A stretch of 64,000 nt of DNA. Origin: Stenotrophomonas oahuensis (GTDB lineage: Bacteria > Pseudomonadota > Gammaproteobacteria > Xanthomonadales > Xanthomonadaceae). The position numbers were made by a program, and so were the translations under genes. The first letter of the stretch is position 1. Every line of letters starts with the position of its first letter. Shown in pieces: positions 7,242-16,031 of the stretch. The DNA lies in NCBI RefSeq assembly GCF_031834595.1, contig NZ_CP115541.1, positions 2,226,501-2,290,500 on the forward strand, in the 5' to 3' direction. Below the pieces are notes generated by a model. The model was not told where the DNA came from. It saw nothing but the letters and a program-made list of their open reading frames with translations, and ran no database searches.

Positions 7242-10200
7242 TCAACGAATCAACGGTGGTGCAGGCTGCAGATCCGCCAGCAGCGGAGACAATCGCTGCC
7301 ACAGGTCGCGTGCTTCGCGATCAGTGGCACGTTGTTCTTCGCTGCCCAGCCACAGCGCGGCCTGACGCAGCTGCTCGGCGTGCGCGCCCAGATGAGCGGC
7401 ATCGAGCTCAGCGCGCAGCACGCTGGTTTCCGCACGCAGCAGGCGCTCGCGCCGCGACGGCTTCTCGGTCGCCGGCATCTCATCCAGATACCCCTGCGCC
7501 TGGGCGAGGCGCTGCGCAGCCGTTGCTGCTGCACCGGCGGCATGGGCAAGACGGGCCGCACCGAGCGCCGCGCGGATCTTCAAACGCGGCAGCTCACGCA
7601 CCTCGGCACCGCTGTCCAGCAGCGCACCGAGCAGGCGGTCAGCGGTCACAAAGTGCGCGGTGGCGTCAGTCAGATTGCCCACGTCCAGGGCGAGCTCGCC
7701 GGCCGTGCGATGGGTGACGCTGCGGTCGCGCGCCCAGTCGCTGCGCTCGGGCTGTGCTTCGCCAATCTGGTCCAGCAGCCGGGTGGCGGCCACCAGGTCG
7801 GCGTGTGCGGGTTCGCGCTCGCCCAGGCTGGACAGAATCTGCCCGCGCAAGGTATGCAGCACTGCTTCGCGGTGCTTCCATTCGGCATCCTGCGGTGCGC
7901 GCTCGCGTACCTGCGCAATCACCGTCAGTGCTTCGTCATAGGCAGCGCGGGCCTGTGGCCACTGACCCAGCCGGTCGTGCGCGCTGGCCACCCAGGAAAG
8001 ACTATCGGCCAGGTCAGCACGCAGGCGCACATCATCGGGATTGAGCGCCTGCGCGCGGCGTTTGTACTGCAGCGACTGCTGGAACAGCTGCAGCGACTGC
8101 GCATTCTGGTCGGCACCGCGCGCCAGCGTGCCCAGGTTGTTGAGCGCGTAGGACGCTTCCAGCCAGGCCTTGGAGTTTTCAGGCTGCAGCTCGGTGGCGC
8201 GCACGGTGGCCTCGCGGTAGCCGTTCCAGTGCTGCAGCGCGACCGGTGTTTCATTGCGCACGAAGCCGATGTAGCCGTTCCAGTAGTGCGACTCGCCGAG
8301 GGCCAACTGTGCCTCTGCCGATTCCGGCTGCTCTGCCACGACTTGTTTCGCCAGTGCCAGCGATTCGCTGGCCAGCGGTGCGGCCTCATCCAGTGCACCG
8401 CGCGCCACGCGGATGCGCGCCAGCTGGCGCAGCACGCGCGAGCGTTCCAGGCGCGTGTCCTGGCTGCGTGCCTCGGCACCGGCCAGGTCGTGCTGGATGC
8501 GGGTGCCCACTTCGTCCAGCAGGTCCAGACGGCCGACCTGCTCCAAACGATCGGTCAGGTCGCCCAGCATGTATTCCACCAGCCCGGCGGCGCGCTCGCG
8601 GTCCTGCTCGGCCTGCAGCCGGGCATGGTGGGCGACGCCGAAACCGGCCATGGCCACCACCGCCAGGGTGCACACGGTGCCGATCGCGCCGCGCTTCACC
8701 CAGCGCTGGCGTTGCTCGCGCTGGGCCGAGGCGGCGACCAGCGAGCGCGAGGTGGCGTCCAGCACCTGCGGGCGGCGCTGCAGCAGGTCTCGCGCTTCGT
8801 CCAGCAGGCGGCCGCCGGGCAGCAGCAGGTCGCGACGCTGGTCTTCCTGCTGCCAGCGCTGCGCGGCCAGAAGCAGGCGCTCGCGCAGGTGCAGGTCGTC
8901 GCGGTTGTCGGCCACCCACTGCGCAGCACGCGGCCAGGCACTGAGCAGGGTTTCATGCGCGATCTGCACGGCGGGGGTGTCGTCCTCGGCGGTGCCGGCC
9001 AGCAGACGGTTGCGCAGCAGCGCATCCACCAGTTCGCGTTCGGGGCCCGGCTGGAACACCTGCAGTGGCGCGGCCACGCAGCTGATCTGCTCGCCGCTGG
9101 CCGAGTACCGCACCAGATGCACCAGCACGTTCGGCAGGCTGGCGCGTGCGGCGGGGGAAAGCCCTTCCATCACCTGTTCGGCATGCTGGCGCAGCGCGCC
9201 GTCCAGCCCGCCAATCGCCGAATAGGCGGCGAAGCCCAGCCGTCCGCCTTCCTCGCGGTGCTCGTACAACAATTGAAGCGTGTACTGCAGCAGCGGCAGC
9301 GCGTGGCGCTGGGCCACGGCGGAATCGCGCAGCACGTCGTCCAGCCGGCCGTCGGGGCCTTCCTCGAACGACAACGCCGCCAACTGCGCCGGACGACGGA
9401 TGATCTCGGCAATTTCCGCCGGCCCCGGCGGAGCCAGGTCGACATGGCCGCTGGGTTGTTTCAGGGCCAGCAGCGCGGGCACGTTGGCCAGGGTGGCGTA
9501 AGCGCTGCTGCGGCAGGCCGCGACCACCGCCACGTGGCCGCTGCGCACCAACTGGCCCAGCAGGGTGGCGTCCCGGGCCAGCTGCGCCGGGTCGCCGTCT
9601 TCGGGGAAGAAGTCATCCAGCTGGTCGATCACCACCACCAGTGCCGGCGCGCGATCCCCCTGGCGTGCGCCCTGGGCGCTGTGGATGCGGTCGCCCAGCT
9701 GCTGCAGGGCGCGCTCCGGGGTGTTCTGCAGCGACTGCTGCCACGTACTGACCTCATGCCCTTCCAGCAGGGCCGGCTGCAAGGTGGTCACTAGCGCATC
9801 GGCGACGGCGGCGGCCAACGTGCGGGTGCCCGGGCCGCGGCCGGGGATGCGGGCAATGGCCACCACGTCCAACGCGCCGACGCCTGGCGGTGCCAGCCGC
9901 GGAATCAGGCCGGCGTTGAGCAGCGAGCTCTTGCCGCTGCCGCTGGCTCCGACCAGCAGTACGAAGGCGCACTGCTGCTGCCATTGCGCTTCCAGTGCCT
10001 GCACCAGGGTTTCCACAGCGGCGCTGCGGCCGAAGAACACGCCGGCGTCGTCGCTGTCGAAGGCCTGCAGGCCCCGGAACGGACTGCCCGGCGTGGCCGG
10101 CGCGGCGGCGTGTGCCACTGGGCCGCGATACCCGGCCGGCAGGGTCACCGGCGCAATCAGCCGGTAGCCGCGCTTGCGGATGGTTTCGATGTAGCGGGGG

Positions 10201-10478
10201 GCCACCGCGCTGTCGCCCAGCGCCTTGCGCAGTTGCGCGATCGCCTTCTGCACCGGGTTGTCGCCCAGGCTGACGTCGGCTCCGCATTCCACCAGCAGGC
10301 GCTCGGGGCTGACCACGGTGCCGGCGTTGTAGGCCAGGAATTCCAGCGTTTCCATCGCGCGCGGCTCAACGCTCACGCGTCCGGCGTCGCTGGCCAGTGC
10401 GTTTTCCTTCGGGTAAACGATCCAGTCGCCGACGCGGAAATGCGCGACGGCCGGACCCTGCGGGGTTTGTTCGTTCAA
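7242..10478 (-). CDS. Winged-helix / STAND-type ATPase / TPR signalling protein
   Basis: A protein of about 1078 residues. Counting from the upstream ATG at 10541, residues 37-132 form an OmpR/CadC-type winged helix (RVGDWIVYPKENAL, IAQLRKALGD, YIETIRKRGYRL). Residues 155-600 form an NTPase of the STAND class with Walker A GASGSGKSS (198-206) and Walker B LVVVIDQLDD (301-310). A membrane segment follows near 640 (TVCTLAVVAMAGFGV), then TPR-like helices to the end. The better start is TTG 10478, which has a GAAAGGG ribosome site; the upstream ATG adds 21 atypical residues. STAND proteins act as ligand-triggered switches in defence or signalling. A membrane-anchored DNA-binding STAND would link an extracytoplasmic or TPR-detected signal to transcription. 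Confidence 0.85.
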   Translation of the reverse strand: MNEQTPQGPAVAHFRVGDWIVYPKENALASDAGRVSVEPRAMETLEFLAYNAGTVVSPERLLVECGADVSLGDNPVQKAIAQLRKALGDSAVAPRYIETIRKRGYRLIAPVTLPAGYRGPVAHAAAPATPGSPFRGLQAFDSDDAGVFFGRSAAVETLVQALEAQWQQQCAFVLLVGASGSGKSSLLNAGLIPRLAPPGVGALDVVAIARIPGRGPGTRTLAAAVADALVTTLQPALLEGHEVSTWQQSLQNTPERALQQLGDRIHSAQGARQGDRAPALVVVIDQLDDFFPEDGDPAQLARDATLLGQLVRSGHVAVVAACRSSAYATLANVPALLALKQPSGHVDLAPPGPAEIAEIIRRPAQLAALSFEEGPDGRLDDVLRDSAVAQRHALPLLQYTLQLLYEHREEGGRLGFAAYSAIGGLDGALRQHAEQVMEGLSPAARASLPNVLVHLVRYSASGEQISCVAAPLQVFQPGPERELVDALLRNRLLAGTAEDDTPAVQIAHETLLSAWPRAAQWVADNRDDLHLRERLLLAAQRWQQEDQRRDLLLPGGRLLDEARDLLQRRPQVLDATSRSLVAASAQREQRQRWVKRGAIGTVCTLAVVAMAGFGVAHHARLQAEQDRERAAGLVEYMLGDLTDRLEQVGRLDLLDEVGTRIQHDLAGAEARSQDTRLERSRVLRQLARIRVARGALDEAAPLASESLALAKQVVAEQPESAEAQLALGESHYWNGYIGFVRNETPVALQHWNGYREATVRATELQPENSKAWLEASYALNNLGTLARGADQNAQSLQLFQQSLQYKRRAQALNPDDVRLRADLADSLSWVASAHDRLGQWPQARAAYDEALTVIAQVRERAPQDAEWKHREAVLHTLRGQILSSLGEREPAHADLVAATRLLDQIGEAQPERSDWARDRSVTHRTAGELALDVGNLTDATAHFVTADRLLGALLDSGAEVRELPRLKIRAALGAARLAHAAGAAATAAQRLAQAQGYLDEMPATEKPSRRERLLRAETSVLRAELDAAHLGAHAEQLRQAALWLGSEEQRATDREARDLWQRLSPLLADLQPAPPLIR

Positions 10479-10559
10479 CGCACTGCCCTTTCTGGCTGTC
10501 AGCGCACACGACCGGTGGCCGATGCGCCGATAGTAAGGCAATGTGAAGACGATCGTGCT

Positions 10560-11321
10560 TCAAAGCAGGTCGCTGGCCACCCCGCGCGCAGGCCAGGCCG
10601 TATCCATGGCCGGCGGCTGCGCGCGCCAGGAGTGGCAACCCAGCCGGAACAGCGTGGGTTGGTCACGCCCGGAAAGGCCCTGCACAGGCAATTGCACCGA
10701 GAGCACCAGGTCCACCCGGGCGTCCTCGCCGGGCATATGGCCGTGAGTGTCGATGTGCAGGGTCAGGGTGTCTTCATAGCCGGCGGGCACGGTGGCCAGG
10801 CTGCTCACCCAGCCATTGGCACGGCCCAGCACGAACGGCGCGATCTGCAGCGGGCCGTTGGCGTCGCTGCCCAGCACCGAGAACGTCCAGGCCGGCGGGC
10901 ATGCGTGTGCACGCAGCTCCAGCTGCATCGCGGCAGTGCTGTCGCGCTGCTCGTAGCGGGCCTGGAAGGTGTAGCGGTCGGCCATGCCGTAGGCCACGCT
11001 GCGCTGGGCGTGCCCCGGGTGGCGTTCGAAGAAGGTCTTCAGGTCCTGCACGCTGCGCAGGGTCACCGGCGGCACCAGCAGGCGCGGGTGCGGGGCCAGC
11101 GGCTGCAGCAGGTCCGGCCAGCAGGGCAGCGGCGGGTGGCCGATGGCCACGAACAGCTGGCCGGGGGTGTCGCTGCCGATGCCGTTGGCGCAGCGCATGA
11201 ACACCTGGTTGTTCACCGCCGGCAGGTGCGGCAGTTCCGGAGCCGTTTCCCAGCCCGGGCGGCTGTCGTCGCCGGGCAGGCCGCGCCGGAACAGCGGCTC
11301 GCGGGGGTCAGCGCCGCACAT
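10560..11321 (-). CDS. Hypothetical protein, first gene of the STAND operon
   Basis: A 253-residue protein with no signal peptide and no motif I recognise. It contains many beta-like stretches (YTFQARYEQRDS, DTLTLHIDTHGHM, VDLVLSVQLPVQG) and scattered cysteines. It lies on the same strand as the STAND ATPase, ending about 80 bp before the likely TTG start of that gene, with no terminator between. A conserved operon partner that supplies the signal or effector function is possible; this is inference only. Confidence 0.55.
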   Translation of the reverse strand: MCGADPREPLFRRGLPGDDSRPGWETAPELPHLPAVNNQVFMRCANGIGSDTPGQLFVAIGHPPLPCWPDLLQPLAPHPRLLVPPVTLRSVQDLKTFFERHPGHAQRSVAYGMADRYTFQARYEQRDSTAAMQLELRAHACPPAWTFSVLGSDANGPLQIAPFVLGRANGWVSSLATVPAGYEDTLTLHIDTHGHMPGEDARVDLVLSVQLPVQGLSGRDQPTLFRLGCHSWRAQPPAMDTAWPARGVASDLL

Positions 11322-11490
11322 GGCGGGAGCCTGGTTGGCGGTGATCGGCGGCGGGAGCGTGCATGGCGGCAGACCTCGTGAAGCGGACGGGATGTCGAGG
11401 CCCGAGACTGCTCATACGTGGCTGACGAAGCTTGCCGGAAACCTTCCGGAGGGGGCAGGTGGTTGATCTACAAGGAAAAATAAAAATCGC

Positions 11491-12351
11491 TCAGCGCTTG
11501 ACCGCCAGCACCCCGTCCAGTGCCAGCTCGGCCTTGAAGCCGGCCTTCTCAAGCCGCTTGGCCACCTCGCGCGGCACATCGCGGCCGCTGGTCAGCTTGT
11601 TCGGGGCCCCGGTGTAATGGAACATCCGGCCGCCCGGGCGGATCACCCGCGCCAGCTGGTCGTAGAACACCTGCGAGTACAGTTCGCCGGCAATGCCGAA
11701 GCGGGGTGGGTCATGCAGGATGGCGTCCACCGACCGGCTCTCCAGCCCTTCGATGGCCTGTGAGACGTCGCCGTGGGTCAGCGACAGCCGGCCGCCGCTG
11801 CTGGCCGCGTCCGGGTCGGGCGACCACGGGTTGAGGGTGCGCAGCCAGAGCACGTCGGGGTTCTTCTCGAACGACTGGATCCGGGTCACCCCGGCTTCCA
11901 GGCAGCAGGCGGCGAAGTAGCCCAGCCCGCCGCAGGTATCCAGCACGGTCTTGCCGGCCGGGGCCACCAGCGCCACCTTGCGGCGCGCGTCCTCGAACGG
12001 GGACACCTGGGCGCTGGGCAGCATCTTGATGCCGTCGATCTCGAAGGTCGGCGCGTCCCACTCGGTGGGCACCAGCTTGATCAGGGCCGAGCCGAAGCGG
12101 GAGACCGGCAGGAACTCCTCGCCGTCCCAGTAATACAGGGTGCGGTCCTTGGTCTTGCCGGGGTAGGCATAGGTCACACCCTGCCACTGCCAGTGGTCGG
12201 CGGCCAGGGTGGCGGTGCCGGTGCTGCGGCCCAGGTCGAGCGAGCCGGTCCATTCGGCGGCTCCGCTGTCGCGGGCGCGCAGCAGCGCTTCGGCCAGGGG
12301 GCGGGTGAGCAGGGGACCGGTGTAGTGTGGCACGGGCGTTCGGGCAGGCAC
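11491..12351 (-). CDS. Class I SAM-dependent methyltransferase
   Basis: A 286-residue Rossmann-fold methyltransferase. Motif I is VLDTCGGLGYFAACC (136-150), the acidic ribose-binding position is FEKNPD (161-166), and HDPPRFG (213-219) corresponds to the catalytic motif seen in RNA/DNA amino-methyltransferases and some spermidine-synthase-like proteins. The N-terminal 120 residues are probably a substrate domain. The target is not known. It is transcribed divergently from the RAYT-like gene and looks monocistronic. Confidence 0.8.
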   Translation of the reverse strand: MPARTPVPHYTGPLLTRPLAEALLRARDSGAAEWTGSLDLGRSTGTATLAADHWQWQGVTYAYPGKTKDRTLYYWDGEEFLPVSRFGSALIKLVPTEWDAPTFEIDGIKMLPSAQVSPFEDARRKVALVAPAGKTVLDTCGGLGYFAACCLEAGVTRIQSFEKNPDVLWLRTLNPWSPDPDAASSGGRLSLTHGDVSQAIEGLESRSVDAILHDPPRFGIAGELYSQVFYDQLARVIRPGGRMFHYTGAPNKLTSGRDVPREVAKRLEKAGFKAELALDGVLAVKR

Positions 12352-12468
12352 GGGGGTGGGTAGGGTACCCGAGCCGGTGAATTCCTACCGGCCGACGCGT
12401 CGCCGCCCGACCCGCGGCCGTGGCCTGGGCTGATCGTGGCCGGCCGGCGGGGTTCGCACACTGGGGTC

Positions 12469-12951
12469 ATGGACACGCCCCGCCCGTACGCCCCGTTCGA
12501 GAACACGTGGCACTTCAGTGCCTACCTGCGCGACCCACGCAGTCACCTGCTGGTGGAGCACGCCGAGGTGCTGCGGCGGGCCTTCCGCATTGCCCGGCAG
12601 ACCCGCCCTTTCATCCTGCAGGCCATCGTGGTGCTGCCCAGCGAACTGCACGGGGTGTGGACCCTGCCACCGGGCGACGACGATGGCGAAGGCCGCTGGC
12701 GGCAGGTCCAGGCGGTGTTCGATCGGCAGCTGCCCGGCCAGCCACCGCGCGCGCTGCTGCGTCGCGACCGCTGCGCGCGGCCGTTGTGGCAGGCGGATTT
12801 TCCGCAACAGCGCATCGTCGATGCGCAGGATCTGCAGCAGCAGATCGCCCGCGTGCATCACAGCCCGGTGTTGCACGGGCATGTGCGCGAACCTTCGCAG
12901 TGGCGGTACAGCTCCATCCACCGCCGCCAGGGTGGGCGGAATGGCGCATGA
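12469..12951 (+). CDS. RAYT-like protein (REP-associated transposase relative) lacking catalytic residues
   Basis: A 160-residue intact reading frame whose spacing and framework follow the Y1/HUH REP-associated tyrosine transposases (IS200-like). It shows FILQAIVVLPSELHGVWTLPPGD where active members have ...VVLPDHLHAIWTLPPGD. The first metal-binding His of the HUH pair is therefore Glu59, with only His61 kept. The usual Y.HxNPVKHG segment, which holds the catalytic Tyr, reads ARVHHSPVLHG (127-137) with no Tyr. The tail WRYSSIHRR matches WPYSSFHR. The frame is open throughout, so it is either domesticated or a recent loss of function. RAYTs are thought to move or maintain REP/SMAG elements, which crowd this window. 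Confidence 0.75.
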   Translation: MDTPRPYAPFENTWHFSAYLRDPRSHLLVEHAEVLRRAFRIARQTRPFILQAIVVLPSELHGVWTLPPGDDDGEGRWRQVQAVFDRQLPGQPPRALLRRDRCARPLWQADFPQQRIVDAQDLQQQIARVHHSPVLHGHVREPSQWRYSSIHRRQGGRNGA

Positions 12952-13157
12952 CGGTTGTTTACAGGGGATGGCATCACCGCTGGGCGCGCTCACCGCGCCG
13001 GCGTCAGCTGCATATCCGCGGCTCGCCGCTGCGGTGCACCTCGGGTGGAGGTGCGAACTCTTTTAGGGAAGTGCTGAACAAATATGAGAAGAGTTTCATG
13101 GTAGCGCCGGCCGTTGGTCTGCAGGCTGACAGCCTTCCATCAATTCGGGAGTACTCG

Positions 13158-13823
13158 ATGAAAAATCTGGTAGGGCTGCTATTTGCAATGAGTTCCGCGT
13201 CCGTCCACGCTGGCGTTCCCGAGGCTGGCGCAGATCGGACCGTCTTTGACAAAGCGGGTCAGAGGACGGTCATCAGGGCAGTGGAAAATGTCGGGCGCAC
13301 CAACCAGGTCGACCAGCGTCTTCGGGTAATGGCAGACGGCCGACTGCGCTACGACTTCAATGAGCAGAGTGAAGTAACGAAGGAATACCACCGCTCTTAC
13401 TGCGAGCATCTCGGCATGAAACCGGTGATCGAGGGAGAGATCCTGTTTGGCGCTGACGCCAGTGGCTGGCACTGCAGCAACGTCCGTGAGCTTTACCCGG
13501 ATGAGCTCGCCGACCTTCAGCGGTTCCCACTCGACTACGTTCACGCCGTTGCACCTTCAGGGTCTGTGCAGAGCCATACGAACTTTGCGTTGGAGGGTTC
13601 CGCGCACTATCAGAGTAGCGTGGCAGGCTCGATGAGGGGTGTTTCCCATGTCGACAACCGCTGTCACACCGAATTCTCCCAGTACTATGGCTTCCCTTTT
13701 ACGGGGGACCATCGGGCGAAGGTCGCCTGCCGCGCTCATGAGCCACGATTCATGAACTCGGGAATGGAAGCTTGCGTTCCAAACAAGTGTGGTCGGGCGA
13801 CCGGGACAGTTTCTGTGCGGTAA
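13158..13823 (+). CDS. Secreted six-cysteine protein, paralogue 1
   Basis: A 221-residue protein with a signal peptide (cleavage near SVHA-GVP). It belongs to a family of four paralogues in this window (also 14994-15635, 16032-16721, 18389-19078). Shared features: a start-proximal AGQRTVIRAVEN segment, a VDQRLR motif, TKEYHRSYC, a GWHC segment, then two more single Cys and a final EACVPNKCG motif, making six conserved cysteines, likely three disulfides. It ends GTVSVR. No known family comes to mind. GC is below that of housekeeping neighbours. An imperfect palindrome at 13850-13875 follows. Confidence 0.75.
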   Translation: MKNLVGLLFAMSSASVHAGVPEAGADRTVFDKAGQRTVIRAVENVGRTNQVDQRLRVMADGRLRYDFNEQSEVTKEYHRSYCEHLGMKPVIEGEILFGADASGWHCSNVRELYPDELADLQRFPLDYVHAVAPSGSVQSHTNFALEGSAHYQSSVAGSMRGVSHVDNRCHTEFSQYYGFPFTGDHRAKVACRAHEPRFMNSGMEACVPNKCGRATGTVSVR

Positions 13824-13849
13824 TCTCTCTTTCATTTTTGAGAACTGGG

Positions 13850-13875
13850 GCGACCGACTTGGGAAGTCGGGTCGC
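13850..13875. other. Imperfect palindrome after paralogue 1
   Basis: GCGACCGACTT and AAGTCGGGTCGC pair around a GGG loop, with one bulged base. No T-run follows on the plus strand, so it is not a classical terminator; it may slow transcription or be a worn repeat. Confidence 0.4.
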
Positions 13876-13916
13876 CGCTGGGTGATTGCTTCATCCATCT
13901 GGGCATTACTTGCGTG

Positions 13917-14339
13917 CTAGTCGCACCCGGTGCGGAACACCGGCCCCGCACCGATCAGCACCAGGGTCATGTAGTCGCTGTCCTTGGCCTTGCCTCGCAG
14001 CGTGGCATTGGACTTCAGGTGGAAGAGTCCGAACCCGCCACTGTTGCGCACCAGGGCACGGTCGATCTGGTCGGCATCGCTGGGGAAGTAGCTGGCCACT
14101 TCGTCGCGCTTGGCTTCCTGCAGCGGGGTGGCCTCGCGTTGCCACTGTTCGTCGCGGTTGAAGGACACGTAGTACCGGCCCTGTTCCTGGTCGATGCGGA
14201 AGTCGGCCGCCTTGCGCGGATGGGTGGCATAGCAGCCGAGCATCGGGTCGGCAGAGAAAACCGTGTCGCCGCCATTGCGTTTGTCGCAGCCGGCGAGCAG
14301 GGCCAGGGGGAATAGAAGCAGACAGGGCAAGGCGCGCAT
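13917..14339 (-). CDS. Small lipoprotein, hypothetical
   Basis: A 140-residue lipoprotein: MRALPCLLLFPLALLAGCDK shows a classic lipobox LAGC. An AGGAG ribosome site precedes the ATG at 14339; the longer frame starting at 14441 has no such support and would hide the signal peptide. The mature part begins with a GCYATHP segment and ends GPVFRTGC, so it has two more cysteines. The family is unknown to me. It is convergent with paralogue 1. Confidence 0.7.
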   Translation of the reverse strand: MRALPCLLLFPLALLAGCDKRNGGDTVFSADPMLGCYATHPRKAADFRIDQEQGRYYVSFNRDEQWQREATPLQEAKRDEVASYFPSDADQIDRALVRNSGGFGLFHLKSNATLRGKAKDSDYMTLVLIGAGPVFRTGCD

Positions 14340-14452
14340 GGCGGTTCTCCTGACGGCAGATGTTGCGTCATAGTGCCGCACCCCGCGCGTGGGCGATGTG
14401 CAGAACCGGCAATGGTGTACGGTGGCAGCTGACTCGTTCACCTGTGCCGCCC

Positions 14453-14788
14453 ATGTCCCGTCCTGCCCCTTCGATGCCGCCTTCCGTTTCCACGTCCAGA
14501 GTGCCCGGTACCCGAGCGCCGCTGTTGGGCGTGGGCAGCTTCCTGGTCGCCCCGGCGATGTTCGCGTTGGCCTATGCCGTGGGCCTGGCGTCGCCGGAAG
14601 TGGGGCAATGGTTGTTGAGCAATGCCGGCATCTCGCTCGGGGTGCTGGGCGCGTCCATCCTGGGCGTGATCGTGGGGCTGGGGTCGCGGGTGCGCGGCGA
14701 GCGCTGGCCGTGGCTGGGGACGGCGGGGGCGGTGTTCAGTTCGTTGCCGCTGGGACTGTTCCTGTTGGGGATGATTCTCAAGTTGTGA
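14453..14788 (+). CDS. Small inner-membrane protein, hypothetical
   Basis: A 111-residue protein with a Pro/Ser-rich N-terminus and three hydrophobic spans (about residues 28-48, 55-77 and 88-110: GVLGASILGVIVGLGS, LGLFLLGMILKL). The composition fits a small membrane protein; I do not recognise the family. It is followed directly by a SMAG doublet, and its start lies 113 bp from the divergent lipoprotein gene. Confidence 0.6.
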   Translation: MSRPAPSMPPSVSTSRVPGTRAPLLGVGSFLVAPAMFALAYAVGLASPEVGQWLLSNAGISLGVLGASILGVIVGLGSRVRGERWPWLGTAGAVFSSLPLGLFLLGMILKL

Positions 14789-14798
14789 TTGGCACCGC

Positions 14799-14865
14799 GG
14801 TGACACGCATGGCGTGTCACTACAGGCGTTGAGGGATTCCGTAGTGACACGCCATGCGTGTCAGC
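14799..14865. repeat. SMAG/REP doublet, TGACACGC type
   Basis: Two palindromes in inverted orientation: TGACACGCATGGCGTGTCA ending in CTAC at 14801-14823, and GTAG followed by the same stem at 14841-14863. The CATGGCG-cored stem is one of the SMAG subtypes repeated elsewhere in the window (32.6, 39.4, 51.8 and 56.8 kb). Confidence 0.8.
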
Positions 14866-14993
14866 GGGACCCATCACCGTGCAACAAATACGAAATCATC
14901 ATTGATGCTGCCTATCCTGGAACACACCGCACAGTTCCAGGCCCGCATCACCGCCAACCTCCCGCCTCCATCACCCACGAGGCAGGTACGCCC

Positions 14994-15635
14994 ATGAGCT
15001 TCATCCTTGCACTGTTGCTGTCCGCACCCGTGCCCCTGATCGAACACGCAGACGGCTACTACCACGATCGCATCGAGCTGGACGCCGAAGGCAAAGAACG
15101 CGTGGTGCGAACCACCGAAGAACTCGATGCAAACGGCGTCATGCGCCAGGTAGAGCAGCGCATTCGCCATCTACATGGCAACACCTATTCCTTCGACTAC
15201 GAAGACCAGAGCCAAGCCACGAAGGACTACTACCGCGCGCTGTGCGCCGAAAGCCGCATGGCACCGGCGCGCGGCGGCGAGACGACGTTCACCGCCATCT
15301 CCGCCTGGAGCTGCGTGCGCCAGGGTGGTCGCTCGGACCAGCCCCCCGGCTTCCTCGAAGCCCGCGCCCCACGGGGCTCCGGACCCCAAGGCCAGGAGTT
15401 CAGTGCCGCAGGAACCTTGCGTTACGAGACCACCGAGCCCGACGTGATCAGCGGGACGGTACGGGTGGATACCTGCAGCAGCCACTTCCTGCAGTACCAC
15501 CCGGCCGCGTTCAAGGGCGAGTACAAGGCCTGGGTCACCTGCACCGTGCGCGATCGCGGTGAGGTTGCCACCGCACTGGATGCCTGCATCGCCAATCACT
15601 GTGTGGATGACAGTAGCAGCATGAGCATCCATTAG
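14994..15635 (+). CDS. Secreted six-cysteine protein, paralogue 2
   Basis: A 213-residue member of the same family as 13158-13823, and the most divergent of the four. It starts MSFILALLLSAPVPL, a signal peptide, and keeps the GKERVVRTTEE segment, VEQRIR, TKDYYRALC, SAWSC, then Cys in VDTCSSHF, VTCTVRD and the final DACIANHC pair. The longer frame from 14814 would begin inside the upstream SMAG element and is not credible. It is richer in GC than paralogues 1, 3 and 4, so it has probably been resident longer. Confidence 0.75.
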   Translation: MSFILALLLSAPVPLIEHADGYYHDRIELDAEGKERVVRTTEELDANGVMRQVEQRIRHLHGNTYSFDYEDQSQATKDYYRALCAESRMAPARGGETTFTAISAWSCVRQGGRSDQPPGFLEARAPRGSGPQGQEFSAAGTLRYETTEPDVISGTVRVDTCSSHFLQYHPAAFKGEYKAWVTCTVRDRGEVATALDACIANHCVDDSSSMSIH

Positions 15636-15718
15636 CGGCGGGCCGTGGTGATTCCGGTTCGCGCGCGGAATTGGGACGCACTGGATGGCATGCACGCTAT
15701 ATCTGACGTGCGGGATAC

Positions 15719-15789
15719 GTAGAGCCGGGCTTGCCCGGCTGCTCCTGGCGGGTTACGTGGAAGGCTCAGCCGGGCAAGCCCGGCTCCAC
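15719..15789. repeat. 71-bp SMAG REPIN, copy A
   Basis: Head-to-head doublet: GTAGAGCCGGGC...GCCCGGCT, a ~29-bp spacer, then the inverse arm ending in CCAC. It differs at only about four positions from the identical copies B (16733-16803) and C (19407-19477). Even the spacer is shared, so the 71-bp doublet was copied as a unit. Confidence 0.85.
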
Positions 15790-16031
15790 GACATGCGGCG
15801 CACGCACAATGGATTGATCGCGACACAATCGATGAATCGAATGTCGCAATCACCCGCCATGGAGGACGCCAGTTTTGTCCAACGGCGTTGCAGACGCTCT
15901 TGATGCACAAGGTCTTCAGCGCAGCGAACATTCCCCCACATTCCGGATCCGTTGAACTATTGACGTAGCGCACACTTCCACCGAAGCCATGCAGGAACAC
16001 TTCGCGCTCCCAACCAACAAGGTCAATGCGC
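15790..16031 (+). repeat. Upstream region of paralogue 3, duplicated before paralogue 4
   Basis: This ~240-bp leader has no gene of its own. It matches the leader of paralogue 4 (about 18165-18388) in blocks: GCACAA..GATTGATCGCGACACAA, ATGAATCGAATGTCG, CTTGATGCACAA, GCGCACACTT and CGCTCCCAA just before the start. The two genes were therefore duplicated with their control regions. It probably holds the promoter; I see no convincing -35/-10 pair. Confidence 0.6.

Noticed and set aside
7218..9794. 858-codon plus-strand open frame opposite the STAND ATPase gene
   Set aside because: It mirrors the codon pattern of the real minus-strand gene, has Arg/His/Gln-rich composition typical of GC-rich shadow frames, and lacks any domain.
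12469..12951. Active IS200-type transposase
   Set aside because: The HUH first His and the catalytic Tyr are both absent, so catalytic activity is not expected.
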